DNA of 34,863 nt from an uncultured Chloroflexota bacterium (GTDB lineage: Bacteria; Chloroflexota; UBA11872; UBA12225): NCBI GenBank assembly GCA_903836285.1, contig CAILQO010000609.1, forward strand, positions 1 to 34,863, read 5' to 3'. The first letter of the stretch is position 1. Each line of letters starts with the position of its first letter. Positions 1 through 10,490 of this stretch are shown here, piece after piece. Under the pieces are notes generated by a model. That model was not told the DNA's origin and searched no databases. It saw nothing but the letters and a program-made list of their open reading frames with translations. The translations under genes were made by a program, and so were the position numbers.

Positions 1-27
1 CGGTTAGTCGACACGCCCCGTGGCGAT

Positions 28-1134
28 ATGCTGCCCGGTGTGACCAACGCACGTCCGTTCGGGGTGACCGCGCGCGAGCTCCTGCAGCGTCGCGTCGCCG
101 CCCTGCCGACGCTGCCCCCACCCCCTCGAGGCCCGGGCCAACTGGCGCAGTGGCAGGCACGCCTGCGCGACAGCGTTGCCCGAGTACTCGGCATCTCGGA
201 CGAGTTGCGCGAGCACACGGCTGACGTCCATTGGGCGATCACGTCATCGACACGGTGCGACGGCTTCATCCGGCACCGTGTGGAATATGCGGGGGCACTT
301 GGTGGCACCGGCACCGCCTACGTCTTGGTGCCGGAACCGGCACCGGACGCCCTGGTTGCAGGTATCGCGTGCTTGCACGGCCACGGCAACATGCTTGGCA
401 AGGAGCTGGTTGCCGGGGGTGGGCCCGAGGGCGGCGCAAGCGAGGACGAACTCACGACCGTCATCGCGCAGTACGGCTACGACTTCGGGGCGCGCCTCGC
501 CCGACGCGGCCACGTCGTGATCGCCCCGGACGCCCTCGGCTTCGGGGAACGTGTGGACGACCGGGGAGCCCCACACCACCAAGCGATGGGCCGTGTCGTC
601 GAGTACCTCGGCTACACGCACACCGGGCTGCGATTGCTTGATGATCGTCGGGCGCTCTCGGTGCTTGCCTCATGGCCCGGCGTCGATGCGTCAAGAATCG
701 GGGCAGTCGGCCTTTCAGAAGGGGGGAAGCGCACGCTCTTCCTCGCGGCGTTCGATGAGCGGGTGCACGCAGCGGTTGTCAGCGGGTACTTCACGACGCT
801 CCGCAACGAGGTTGCCGTCTGGGATCGCCTCGGCGGGTGGGATCTCTGCAACGCGTTGCCCGGACTCCTGCACGTCGCCGACTTGCCGGAGATCGCGGCC
901 TTGGTCGCACCGCGTCCACTCCTCGTGCAGAACGGGCGCGACGACCGCCTTTACGACCTTGACGCGGTCAAGAACGGCTTCGCACGGGTGGTCGAGGCGT
1001 ACTCTGGGGTCGGTGCACTCGACGCTGTGGCGCTTGACCTGTTCGCGGGTGGGCATCGGTTTGTCCCTGAGGCGCCCGAGGAATGGCTGTCCCGGTGGCT
1101 ACCGCCGGCCCTCGCAGCGAACACGGGAGGCTAG
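28..1134 (+). CDS. alpha/beta hydrolase (dienelactone hydrolase / acetyl-esterase-like)
   Basis: ORF with HGHG oxyanion-type motif, nucleophile elbow GLSEGG, C-terminal RPLLVQNGRDDRLYDLDAV and GGHRF (Asp/His of the triad). Confidence 0.8.
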   Translation: MLPGVTNARPFGVTARELLQRRVAALPTLPPPPRGPGQLAQWQARLRDSVARVLGISDELREHTADVHWAITSSTRCDGFIRHRVEYAGALGGTGTAYVLVPEPAPDALVAGIACLHGHGNMLGKELVAGGGPEGGASEDELTTVIAQYGYDFGARLARRGHVVIAPDALGFGERVDDRGAPHHQAMGRVVEYLGYTHTGLRLLDDRRALSVLASWPGVDASRIGAVGLSEGGKRTLFLAAFDERVHAAVVSGYFTTLRNEVAVWDRLGGWDLCNALPGLLHVADLPEIAALVAPRPLLVQNGRDDRLYDLDAVKNGFARVVEAYSGVGALDAVALDLFAGGHRFVPEAPEEWLSRWLPPALAANTGG

Positions 1135-1137
1135 CGG

Positions 1138-2340
1138 GTGCCGCCGTTCGCGTTCCGCGCACCCGCACGCATCCTGACCGGGAGCGGGGCCGCACTGGAG
1201 GCTGGCGCCGCCATGCAGGCGACCGGCGCGCGCCACGTCCTCGTCGTATCCGACCCGTTCATTCTCGCTGGGCACGCCGCCAGGGCTGTTGTTGCCACCT
1301 TGGCAGACGCTGGACTGCAGGTGACGATGTTCGACCGGGTGGACGGCGAACCGACTGTGCGCCTCGTGGACGAGGCGTACGCCGCCGCGGTCCAAGCCGG
1401 CGTGGACGGGGTCATCGGGCTTGGCGGCGGCAGTGCGATGGACGTGGCGAAGGCGGCCGCCATCCTCGCCAAGCACGGTGGGCCGCTGGCCCGGTTCGAG
1501 GGGGCCGACCGCGTGCCTCCCGGGCGGCTGCCGCTTGCGTGCATTGCCACGACCGCCGGCACTGGATCGGAGGCAACGCGGTACCTGATCGTCACCGACG
1601 AGGCGCGCGACCGCAAGATGCTTGTCTCAACTTGGGAGTGCTTGCCGGACGTCGCGGTTGCAGACCCGGCCCTGACGCGGTACGTGCCGACGCGCGCTGC
1701 CGTCGCCGCCGGTATCGACGCCTTCACGCATGCACTGGAGGCATACGTGTCGCGACGGGCGCAACCGCTGACCGATGGACTGGCCCTGAACGCCATCAGG
1801 CGGATCGTGCCAGCCTTGCCCCGCGTCGTGGCTGACCCGTCCGATGATCTTGCACGCGAGGCAATGTCGATGGGAGCCCTCGAGGCGGGCATTGCCTTCG
1901 CGAACGCGTCGGTCGCCCTGGTGCACGGGATGGCGCGGCCCCTTGGCGCACGTTTTGGGATCGCCCACGGCATGGCAAACGCCGTCCTCCTGCCAATCGT
2001 TTGTGGATGGTCGTGGCCGGCGGCACCGGCCCGCTACCGCGACATCGGTGCGGCGATGGGTGCGATCGCGACGCAAGGCGACACACCTGCCGACGCGGGG
2101 GCGCGAAACACGGTCGCTGCCATCGTGCGGTTGTGCGAGGCGATTGGCGTGCCGACGATGGCGGGGCTTGGCATTCCGGCGGACGCTTACGCAGCGGCAA
2201 TCCCCGCGATGGCCATCGATGCGCTCGCAAGCGGCAGTCCGGCGAACAACCCGCGCGTACCCCTCGCCGACGACCTCGAACGCCTGTACCGCGCTGCGTA
2301 TTTCGGTGGCACGGAAGCCGCCGTCGCCATGGCACGTTGA
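1138..2340 (+). CDS. iron-containing alcohol dehydrogenase family protein (GTG start)
   Basis: GLGGGSAMDVAKAAA, TAGTGSEATRY, DAFTHALEAYVS, HGMARPLGARFGIAHGMANAVLLP motifs of group III Fe-ADH. Confidence 0.9.
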   Translation: MPPFAFRAPARILTGSGAALEAGAAMQATGARHVLVVSDPFILAGHAARAVVATLADAGLQVTMFDRVDGEPTVRLVDEAYAAAVQAGVDGVIGLGGGSAMDVAKAAAILAKHGGPLARFEGADRVPPGRLPLACIATTAGTGSEATRYLIVTDEARDRKMLVSTWECLPDVAVADPALTRYVPTRAAVAAGIDAFTHALEAYVSRRAQPLTDGLALNAIRRIVPALPRVVADPSDDLAREAMSMGALEAGIAFANASVALVHGMARPLGARFGIAHGMANAVLLPIVCGWSWPAAPARYRDIGAAMGAIATQGDTPADAGARNTVAAIVRLCEAIGVPTMAGLGIPADAYAAAIPAMAIDALASGSPANNPRVPLADDLERLYRAAYFGGTEAAVAMAR

Positions 2341-2409
2341 CGGCCCTCCAATCGTGCAGTAGGGTGCCGGTCGGCGCGGTGGGTGGCACCGGCGCGGAAG
2401 GGACGCACG

Positions 2410-3702
2410 ATGCAGGACGGTGGACGGCGTCTTATTCGTGGCGCGCGACTCTGGGACGGAACCGCCCGCCCGCCGACGTTTCACGGCGCGGTCCTGATTG
2501 AGGGCAATCGAATCCGGGCGACAGGCACGGCCGCCGACTTCGAGTCGATCGCGACCGAGGTTCCCGTCGATGACTTTCCCGGCGCAACAATCATGCCGGG
2601 GCTCGTCGACGCCCACACCCATCTCGTCGGCTTCGGCGATGGTCGCCCTGGAGACGCACTATCCGACGTGGCGCCGGAACTCCTCCTCCTGAACGCGGCA
2701 CGCAACGTGCGGAACCACTTGCATGCGGGCGTTACGACCCTGCGTGACCTCGGTACGCCGGGGACGATCGCGTTCCGGTTGCGTGACGCCGCCCGTCAGG
2801 GGATTGTGGAGTCGCCGCGGTTAGTTCTTGCGGGCCGCCCGATCACGATTACCGGCGGCCACCTCTGGTACTTCGGACAGGAGGCCGACGGCGTCGACAG
2901 CGTCCGGCAGGCCGTCCGCCAAGTCGTCAAGGAAGGGGCAGACGTCGTCAAGATCATCGCCACAGGCGGCAGCACGCGCACGAGCTACCCGTACCGCGCG
3001 GCGTTCACGCCGGCCGAGGTGCAGGCCGCCGTGGATGAGGCGCACCGCTTTGGCAAGCCGACCGCCGCGCATTGCGTCTCCAACATCGGCATGACGAATG
3101 CCCTTGACGCAGGTGTCGAGACGATCGTGCACGCCGTGTTCAAGGAACCGGATGGCACGGATCACTTCGACGACGCGATCGCGATGCGCCTTGCGTCGTC
3201 CGGTGCCTGGGTCGATTACACCGTCGCGCAGGGCGCAATCCGCCTCCGCCACCTCGAATCGGTGGAAGCGGGGGGAACTCCGCTCTCGCACGCTGAACGT
3301 GCCGAGGTGGACTCCCTGATCGCCTACCGCGCGGTCCGCGGGGACCATCATGCCCGCTTGCGGTCGATGGGCGCGCGATTCGTCATGGGCAGTGACTCGT
3401 CGTGGATGTGGTACGAGATGGGAAGGTTCTGTGAGGAGATCATCGAGTCGGTGATCTGGGGACTGCCGGTCCTCGATGCCTTGCGGGGGGGCACTTCATG
3501 GGCAGCCGAGGTCCTCGGCATCCAGAACGAGGCCGGCAGCTTGGTACCCGGATTGGTCGCAGACGTCCTTGTCGTCGGTGGCGACCCCACTCGAGACCCG
3601 ACCGCCCTGCGTGACGTGCAGGCGGTGTACCAGTCCGGGCGGCGCGTGGTCGGGGCTGGTACCGGCCCACGGCAGGGCCCGGTCGACGAGGCCCACCCGT
3701 GA
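2410..3702 (+). CDS. amidohydrolase family protein (imidazolonepropionase-like)
   Basis: MPGLVDAHTHLVGFGD metal motif, VVKIIATGG, AAHCVSN, MGSDSSW, C-terminal GLVADVLVVGGDP. ATG at 2410 preferred over 2383. Confidence 0.85.
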   Translation: MQDGGRRLIRGARLWDGTARPPTFHGAVLIEGNRIRATGTAADFESIATEVPVDDFPGATIMPGLVDAHTHLVGFGDGRPGDALSDVAPELLLLNAARNVRNHLHAGVTTLRDLGTPGTIAFRLRDAARQGIVESPRLVLAGRPITITGGHLWYFGQEADGVDSVRQAVRQVVKEGADVVKIIATGGSTRTSYPYRAAFTPAEVQAAVDEAHRFGKPTAAHCVSNIGMTNALDAGVETIVHAVFKEPDGTDHFDDAIAMRLASSGAWVDYTVAQGAIRLRHLESVEAGGTPLSHAERAEVDSLIAYRAVRGDHHARLRSMGARFVMGSDSSWMWYEMGRFCEEIIESVIWGLPVLDALRGGTSWAAEVLGIQNEAGSLVPGLVADVLVVGGDPTRDPTALRDVQAVYQSGRRVVGAGTGPRQGPVDEAHP

Positions 3703-4784
3703 GCACCGGGCCGACCTACGTGGTCGGCGCAATCCTGACCGCGCACCCGCACACCGTCGCGCACCTCCGCACCCTTGACGTGCTCCCGGAGGTCGAGGCG
3801 ATCCATGTCCACTGGCTGGATGGGGCCGACCCGGCGACCCTTGGCGCGGATGTGCCCCTCCGCAAGGTCGTCGCGACGCACGCGCACGTGCACGACCTGC
3901 TTGGCGTCTCGGGACTCGACGCGGCCATCGTCTGCGTGCGCACCGACCGGTGCCCTGACGTCCTCCAGACAGCGATCGCGGCAGAAGTTCCCGTCTTGTT
4001 CGAGAAACCGGGTGCCCTCGACGCCGCCACCTTGTGGGAGTTGGCCGCCGAGGCGCGTCGGCGCTCGGTCACCGTTGGGACGTTCCTGAGTTGGCGAGGT
4101 CACCCTGCCGTGACCCAAGTGCGCGACGCTCTCGGGGCCGGCGCACTCGGCGACCTGCTTGGCGTGGAAGGGCGCATGGTCACCTCACAGGTGCGATACC
4201 GCGATCCGTCCCACTGGCTTTTCCGCCGAGACCTGGCCGGCAGCGGCATCCTCTCGTGGTTGGGATGCCACTTTCTCGATGCGTTGTGCTTCATGACCGG
4301 GGACTCGATCGCCGAGGTGTCGGCCATGGTGGGTCGGCGCAATCCAGAACCGATCGAGGTCGAGGACACGGCGTGCCTGGCGATACGGATGCGGGGCGGC
4401 GCGTTGGGCACCTTCAACGCCGGGTACCACCTGGTAGGCAGCGTGCCCGGCTACATGGGCGCCGCCTACGACACCTTCCTCGGCTTGCGAGGCACGCGGG
4501 GCCATGCACGATTGCCACTCTCAGAGGGCGCGACGGCAACGCTTGTCAGCGAGGCACCGGGATGGCGGGAGGGCGGTCGCCGCGAATGGCGGTTTGACTT
4601 GCCGGCGTCCAGTGCCTACCACGGGGTCCCCGGCGAAGAGTTTGTCCGTCGCTTCCTCCACGACGCACGCGCACGTGTCCCGGCGGTTGCGCCAATCGAG
4701 TCCATCGCACACGTCCTCGACGTCGTCGAGGCGGCAATCCGGTCGTCGGAGACCGGGCGAGCCACGCGGGTCCACGAACGCTGA
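3699..4784 (+). CDS. Gfo/Idh/MocA family oxidoreductase
   Basis: VLFEKPGALDAATLWELA and a C-terminal oxidoreductase domain; GTGA overlap with the upstream amidohydrolase. Confidence 0.8.
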   Translation: MSTGPTYVVGAILTAHPHTVAHLRTLDVLPEVEAIHVHWLDGADPATLGADVPLRKVVATHAHVHDLLGVSGLDAAIVCVRTDRCPDVLQTAIAAEVPVLFEKPGALDAATLWELAAEARRRSVTVGTFLSWRGHPAVTQVRDALGAGALGDLLGVEGRMVTSQVRYRDPSHWLFRRDLAGSGILSWLGCHFLDALCFMTGDSIAEVSAMVGRRNPEPIEVEDTACLAIRMRGGALGTFNAGYHLVGSVPGYMGAAYDTFLGLRGTRGHARLPLSEGATATLVSEAPGWREGGRREWRFDLPASSAYHGVPGEEFVRRFLHDARARVPAVAPIESIAHVLDVVEAAIRSSETGRATRVHER

Positions 4785-4875
4785 CGTTCCGGCGGGGCCG
4801 CACCCAGACACGGACCCGCCGCAATGTGGATTGCGCCGCGCCCCCCATCACGCACTGCGCCGAGGAGAGAGAAGG

Positions 4876-5994
4876 ATGAACACTCACCGGGCCGCGATCA
4901 TCGGCCTCACCTGGATCGCCGCCGGGCCGTTGCACGACCCACCCCACCCAGTGTTTGGCCACATCCACGCCGACAACCACGCCGCCGGCTACCTGCCGAT
5001 TGAGAACGTCACCGTCGTCGGTGCGTGTGATCTCGTGCCGGAACGGAACGCCGAATTCATCGCGAACTGGGGCACGCACTGGCCTGAGGCGAGGACCTAC
5101 ACCAACTACAAGCAGATGCTCACGGAGACGTCGCCAAGCATCCTGAGCGTCGTGACGCCGGACCACCGGCACGCCGACATCGTTGTGGCGGCATGCGAGG
5201 CGGGAGTTCGCGGCATTTACTGCGAGAAGCCGATTGCGACAACGCTTGCCGACGCTGACCGCATCATTGCCGCGTGTCGCGCGCACGACGTGGTGCTGTC
5301 AATCGACCATACGCGCCGGTGGCGGCAGGTGTGGCACCAGGCACGCAACCTCGTGCGCTCAGGCGATCTCGGCCCCTTGCGGCGCATCGTCGCCACGCTG
5401 GCCGGACCGCGCGCGATGCTCTTCCGCAATGCGACGCACCTCGTCGACATGGTGAACTTCTTCGCCGACAGTGACCCGGCGTGGGTGATCGCCGACCTGG
5501 ACGAGTCGCATGCCGCCTACGGCCCGCGCTACGCCGGCGACGGCGGCCACGACCCGGCGACCGACCCGGGGGCGAGCGCCTACGTGCGCTTCGAGAACGG
5601 CGTCCGTGCCTTCATCATCGCGAACAAGGATGGCGTGGCGCGCTTCGAGCTTCGTATCGAGTGCGACCACGGGCGGATCACGATTGACGACGGGGCTGGG
5701 GCGGCCGAGGTGTCGCAGCTTGCAAAGGCCGCGCCCTTGGGCGGCGAGGCAACCGGCAACGCCCGCGCCATGCGATGGACCATGCCCGCCGCGCCGCTCG
5801 CGTGGGGTGGCCTTGAGGCAGGACTGCGCGAGGTCATCGCCCACGTTGAGGCCAAGGCGGCCGGCATCGCCCCGCCCGCCCCGCTGGTCTCGACCGGTGA
5901 AGATGGCCGGCGTACGCTCTCGGTGCTGCTGGGCATCTTGCAGTCGCAGCAAGCCGGGAACGCAAAGGTGACCTACCCCATCACTGACGCGTGA
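4876..5994 (+). CDS. Gfo/Idh/MocA family oxidoreductase (second copy, distinct subfamily)
   Basis: GACDLVPERNAEFIANWG, VVTPDHRHADIVVAACEAGVRGIYCEKPIATTLADAD; ATG at 4876 preceded by GAGAGAAGG. Confidence 0.88.
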   Translation: MNTHRAAIIGLTWIAAGPLHDPPHPVFGHIHADNHAAGYLPIENVTVVGACDLVPERNAEFIANWGTHWPEARTYTNYKQMLTETSPSILSVVTPDHRHADIVVAACEAGVRGIYCEKPIATTLADADRIIAACRAHDVVLSIDHTRRWRQVWHQARNLVRSGDLGPLRRIVATLAGPRAMLFRNATHLVDMVNFFADSDPAWVIADLDESHAAYGPRYAGDGGHDPATDPGASAYVRFENGVRAFIIANKDGVARFELRIECDHGRITIDDGAGAAEVSQLAKAAPLGGEATGNARAMRWTMPAAPLAWGGLEAGLREVIAHVEAKAAGIAPPAPLVSTGEDGRRTLSVLLGILQSQQAGNAKVTYPITDA

Positions 5995-6102
5995 CCGACG
6001 AGGTGCCATGCAGGTTTGGGCGCGCCGACCCGCTCCGGCGCGCAGACCAGTGGCGTGCCGCACGGGCGGAGGCAGCGCAGCAGACATGCGGAAGGACGGC
6101 AC

Positions 6103-7068
6103 ATGAAACTTGGAACGGTGACCCTCGGCGATGGCACGAACCGCCTCGCCGCGCCAGCAAACGAGGCGGCGGCGCCGGAGGCGGGGCCATATATCGACGT
6201 GCACGCCGCAGGTATCGCGGCCGGTCTCGGCGCGTCGGCACTGCACGCACTTCATTCCGTCGAAGCAATGCTCGCCGCTGGTGACGCCGGCCTCGCAGCA
6301 GTGCGGGCCGCTGTCGGACACGCTCACGGCCACGGCGTGGGCGCGTGGTCACTTGACACGGCACACGCGCGCCTGCGCGCACCGATCCTGCGCCCCGGGA
6401 AGGTGCTTGCCCTCGCCGGTAACTACATGGCGCATCGCACCGAAGGCCAATCGGGCCTGACAACCCCCGCCGAACTCCTCCTCCCCGAGGTCTTCTGCAA
6501 GCCGGTCACCTCAATCGTCGGCCACGGCGAGGCCATACGCCTGCCCGGTCCGCCGGTAATCGCCACCGACTACGAGGGAGAACTTGGCGTGGTGATAGGC
6601 AAGCCGGCGTGGAAGGTCACCGAGGCCGAGGCGATGGCACACGTCGCCGGATACTTCCCCCTGAATGACGTGTCCGGCCGGAAGCTCGATCCGGGCATGG
6701 ATCGCGACCCGGCGCAAGCCGCCCGCAACGGCTACTTCGACTGGCTGATCGGGAAGTGGCCCGACACCTTTTGCCCGATTGGCCCGTGGATGACAACCGC
6801 CGACGAAGTACCTGACCCAATGGACATGCATCTCGTTGTTCGGGTCAATGGCGAGCTACGGCAGGACACGTCGACCGGGATGATGCTCCACTCGATCGTG
6901 CGCACCATCGCGTGGTGCTCGAAGTTCATGACCCTCGAACCCGGCGACATCATCGCGACCGGCACGCCCGCCGGGGTAGGCAGCGCACGCGGAATCTTTC
7001 TGCGACCGGGTGACATCGTTGAGGTCGAGATCAGCGGCCTCGGGACCTTGCGCAACCACGTCGAGTAA
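6103..7068 (+). CDS. fumarylacetoacetate hydrolase (FAH) family protein
   Basis: LALAGNYMAH, DYEGELGVVIGKPA, GYFPLNDVSGR, EPGDIIATGTPAGVG, FLRPGDIVEVEISGLGTLRN. Confidence 0.9.
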   Translation: MKLGTVTLGDGTNRLAAPANEAAAPEAGPYIDVHAAGIAAGLGASALHALHSVEAMLAAGDAGLAAVRAAVGHAHGHGVGAWSLDTAHARLRAPILRPGKVLALAGNYMAHRTEGQSGLTTPAELLLPEVFCKPVTSIVGHGEAIRLPGPPVIATDYEGELGVVIGKPAWKVTEAEAMAHVAGYFPLNDVSGRKLDPGMDRDPAQAARNGYFDWLIGKWPDTFCPIGPWMTTADEVPDPMDMHLVVRVNGELRQDTSTGMMLHSIVRTIAWCSKFMTLEPGDIIATGTPAGVGSARGIFLRPGDIVEVEISGLGTLRNHVE

Positions 7069-7172
7069 CCCTTTCTGTTGCAGCCCGACGCCCCGGTCGT
7101 CGCGATGCGGCGGCCGGGCAGCGGGTGCCGTATCCGGCCGGTTGCGTATGCTTCCGGTTTGGACACGCCCAG

Positions 7173-8318
7173 ATGACAACGCGCACGCAAATCCACGCAC
7201 GACCGATCAGGCACCTCGCACCCGACCACGCACCCGCCTTCCTGGCGCCACGCGGCGCGACGCGACCGTGGTTCGACCTGACCACTGTCGACCCGATGTC
7301 GTTGACGTACGACGATGTCCTCCTCGTGCCGCAGCCTCACACGGAAATTGAGAGCCGGCGGCTGGTCGACACGTCAGTGGCGTTCGGCCCGTGGCGCCTC
7401 GACTTGCCCCTCGTCACGGCACCGATGGACACCATCGTTGGCGACCGCATGCTCGCCCTCTTTGAGGAGCTGGGCGGCCTGACCTTCTGGCCTCGATGCG
7501 ACGACCCTGTCACGGCGGTCCGCAATCACCACGACGCACACGGGCCGGACGTCCGGTGTGCGTACAGCATCGGCCTTGGGTCAGACCCCGCGACAACAAT
7601 TGACCTTGTACGTGCCCTCGCTGACGCGGGGGCCAGGATGGTGCTCGTCGACATCGCCCACGGCGGGCAGGCAAGGCTCATCCGCCTGCTTGACACGATG
7701 CAGGCCCTACCTGACTTGCATGACATGTCCTTCGTCACGGGGAATATCGCCACGGCCGCGCAGGCTCGCGACTACCTCGACCCGCCGGTCGCCGCGTACG
7801 TCCGTGTCGGGGTCGGGTCCGGGGGGCTCTGCACCACGCGCCTGATCGCCGGGACAGGAGTCGGACAGCTTTCAGCCATCTTTGACGTCGCTGGCACCGG
7901 GCTACCGGTGATCGCCGACGGCGGCGTGCGCCACCCCGGCGACGTGGCAAAGGCCATCGCCGCGGGCGCAGAGGTCGTGATGGTAGGCAGCCTACTCGCC
8001 GGGACGGACGAGACGCCCGGCGCCGTTGTGGATGACGGAACGGGGCCGAAGAAGTTCGTTCGGGGCCAGGCAAGCTATTCATACATGCTTGATAACCAGA
8101 TTGAGATCGACCTGACGCGCGCCCCCGAAGGCGAGTCGGGTCTCGTGCCTACGCGCGGGTCGGCGCGCACCGTCCTGTCGCAGGTAAGCGGCGGGTTGCG
8201 GTCCGCAATGTCGTACACGGGTGCCTCGTCACTCGTCGAGTTCCGCCGCCGCGCGGTATTCACCCTGGTCAGCAACGCGACCCTGTTCGAGAACCAGCCG
8301 CACGTCTTCAGGCGATGA
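7173..8318 (+). CDS. IMP dehydrogenase / GMP reductase family protein lacking CBS domains
   Basis: [12 protein letters not shown]-terminus, [24 protein letters not shown] catalytic loop, [46 protein letters not shown]. No room for a CBS pair. Confidence 0.85.
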   Translation: MTTRTQIHARPIRHLAPDHAPAFLAPRGATRPWFDLTTVDPMSLTYDDVLLVPQPHTEIESRRLVDTSVAFGPWRLDLPLVTAPMDTIVGDRMLALFEELGGLTFWPRCDDPVTAVRNHHDAHGPDVRCAYSIGLGSDPATTIDLVRALADAGARMVLVDIAHGGQARLIRLLDTMQALPDLHDMSFVTGNIATAAQARDYLDPPVAAYVRVGVGSGGLCTTRLIAGTGVGQLSAIFDVAGTGLPVIADGGVRHPGDVAKAIAAGAEVVMVGSLLAGTDETPGAVVDDGTGPKKFVRGQASYSYMLDNQIEIDLTRAPEGESGLVPTRGSARTVLSQVSGGLRSAMSYTGASSLVEFRRRAVFTLVSNATLFENQPHVFRR

Positions 8319-8343
8319 GACAGCGGCGGTCGGAGGCGCTTGG

Positions 8344-9204
8344 ATGAACGTGCAGCAAGTCGTCGCACTGGCTCTGCTCGAGTTGCGGGCCGGGCGAGGG
8401 CTTTCCGCACGTGGCCTGCTTGAGCAGGTTCGTCGGGCGGTGCCCGATGCCCCTTCGGTCCAGATTGCCTGGAATCGGGTCGAGGCCCATGAGACGATGG
8501 TCTCGATCATCGACCGGTCCCTGCGAGAGGGTCCGGAGTTTTACCCGGCAAACAGCTCATGCCAGGTGCCGAATATCGGTCGAATCTACGAGGCAGTCTT
8601 CGGCCGCAAGACTGACGGGTATTTCGTCGAGGTAGGCGCCTACGACGGACGGACGTGCAGCAACACGGACTTTCTCCCCGTGCTTGGATGGTCAGGCCTC
8701 TACATCGAACCCGTCCCGGCGCACATGGAACAGTGCATCCGGTGGCACGGCGCCTATCCCGGCGTCAGGTTCGAGAACGCGGCGGCTGGAGCAGAGGAAG
8801 GGGTAGTCGAACTTACCGTTGCGGGCGTCCTCTCGACCGCAAACCAGGAAGTCGCTCAGGCATACCTTGACATCGACTGGGCCGCCCCGCACTTCGCCAG
8901 CAGCCACGTCATCCCGGTGCGGGTCCGACGCCTCGACGACATGCTTCTGGCACACAATGTCCCCTCCCACTTTGTCATCCTAGTCGTGGACACCGAAGGG
9001 TTCGAGGGCCAAGTGTTCCAGGGGTTTGCGCTTGAGGCGTGGCTTCCACGGCTTGCGATCGTCGAACTCGGAGACGACTCATCGAAAGTCCGCCAGATCG
9101 AAAGCGTCGCGGCCGACATAGACACCATCAAGACACGCTTTGACAACGCGGGGTACCACGTCGCGTTTGCTGACGAGACCAACACGATCTTCGTCCGCCG
9201 ATAG
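8344..9204 (+). CDS. FkbM family methyltransferase
   Basis: FVEVGAYDGRTCSNTDFLPVLGWSGLYIEPVPAH, NAAAGAEEGVVEL, LVVDTEGFEGQVFQGF. Confidence 0.85.
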   Translation: MNVQQVVALALLELRAGRGLSARGLLEQVRRAVPDAPSVQIAWNRVEAHETMVSIIDRSLREGPEFYPANSSCQVPNIGRIYEAVFGRKTDGYFVEVGAYDGRTCSNTDFLPVLGWSGLYIEPVPAHMEQCIRWHGAYPGVRFENAAAGAEEGVVELTVAGVLSTANQEVAQAYLDIDWAAPHFASSHVIPVRVRRLDDMLLAHNVPSHFVILVVDTEGFEGQVFQGFALEAWLPRLAIVELGDDSSKVRQIESVAADIDTIKTRFDNAGYHVAFADETNTIFVRR

Positions 9205-9210
9205 CGCGCG

Positions 9211-10284
9211 TCACCCTCCAATCTGGGACATCGACCGCGAAGCACGTTGGAACGCCTCGCCCTCGTTGATCTGGTGTTTCTGTTCCTTCGACCACACGGC
9301 ACGACGGATCAGGCGCTCCAGTTCGAGGTCGTCCGCACCGGCGCGCATCGGCGACTTCAAGTCGGTCTCATCGATCGAGAACAGGCATGTCCGCAGTTGC
9401 CCATCGGCGGTCAGCCGGATCCGGTCACACGCGCGGCAGAACGGATGCGTTACCGGATTGATGAAGCCAACCTCACCGGCACCGTCCGAGAAGCGATAGG
9501 TGACCGCCGTACTGGATGGGTCCTGGCCGGCGAGGACGTCGAGGGGCCACCGTGCGTGAATGATCGTCCTAATTTCGTCGCCCGGCAGGACTTGGTCGGT
9601 GTCCCAGTTCCCCTCGGCATCGAGGGGCATGAACTCGATGAACCGCATCACGTAAGGCTTCCGGCGCGCAAGCCCGGCAAGCGCCACGATGTCCTCCTCG
9701 CGCGTGAAGCCCCGAACCGCCACCGCATTGACCTTTATCGGGCTGATCGTCGGATAGGCCTCAAGCGCCTCGAGGCCGGCCATCACCTGGTCCAGGGCAT
9801 CGCGACGGGTCACTTGCCAGAACCGCTTCTGGTCAAGCGTGTCAAGCGAGACATTAATCCGCGTCAGTCCCGCGGCGGCGAGCGCCGGGGTCAGTCGAGG
9901 CAGGAGAATCCCGTTCGTGGTCAGTGACAGGCTTCTCAGTCCCGTGGCCCCCAGCGGAGCCAAGCGTGCGACGATCTCGGGCAGATCGCGGCGCAACGTC
10001 GGTTCACCGCCGGTCAGGCGAACCTCCTCGACGCCGAGACTCACAAAGACCCGGGTTAGCCGTTCGATCTCGTCGATGGTGAGAATCGCGTCATTCGCCA
10101 GCCAGTCGAGCCCTTCTTCCGGCATGCAGTACGTGCACCGGAAGTTGCACCGGTCAGTGATCGAAATCCGGAGGTTGCGGATCAATCGACCAAACGAGTC
10201 GCGCAGCGGCCCTGAATCGTGCCGGGCCTCGGTGGCGACGGCACGCAACGGGGCCGGAGGGGGTTCGTGAGCGTGGGGCTTCAT
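9211..10284 (-). CDS. moaA: GTP 3',8-cyclase MoaA
   Basis: Radical SAM motif DRCNFRCTYCMPEEG, RLTGGEPTLRRDL, C-terminal Fe-S CRACDRIRLTADGQLRTCLF and terminal GG. Start placed at MKPHAHEPP. Confidence 0.95.
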   Translation of the reverse strand: MKPHAHEPPPAPLRAVATEARHDSGPLRDSFGRLIRNLRISITDRCNFRCTYCMPEEGLDWLANDAILTIDEIERLTRVFVSLGVEEVRLTGGEPTLRRDLPEIVARLAPLGATGLRSLSLTTNGILLPRLTPALAAAGLTRINVSLDTLDQKRFWQVTRRDALDQVMAGLEALEAYPTISPIKVNAVAVRGFTREEDIVALAGLARRKPYVMRFIEFMPLDAEGNWDTDQVLPGDEIRTIIHARWPLDVLAGQDPSSTAVTYRFSDGAGEVGFINPVTHPFCRACDRIRLTADGQLRTCLFSIDETDLKSPMRAGADDLELERLIRRAVWSKEQKHQINEGEAFQRASRSMSQIGG

Positions 10285-10490
10285 GTAACCGCGGGTCTCG
10301 AGGCTCGTCAATGCGGCGACCTCAGCCCGATTCGGTCGCCCGCGAGGGGGCACGACAGCGACGGCATCGCGGCGGGGTATGAGCAAGCGTACCACCGGTG
10401 TGGACAGCACGCGCGTACCATCGGCAGCGGACACGCAGGCGACCGACGATCCTGCACAAGCGGGTTGCCATGGGAACGAAGGGGACAGTT

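Noticed and set aside
1131-2622. Long minus-strand ORFs antisense to the Fe-ADH gene
   Set aside because: Shadow ORFs of a strongly supported gene; low-complexity translations.
4504-4875. N-terminal 124-aa extension of the second Gfo/Idh/MocA ORF
   Set aside because: Overlaps the previous gene and has low-complexity sequence; ATG 4876 with a good RBS fits the family start.
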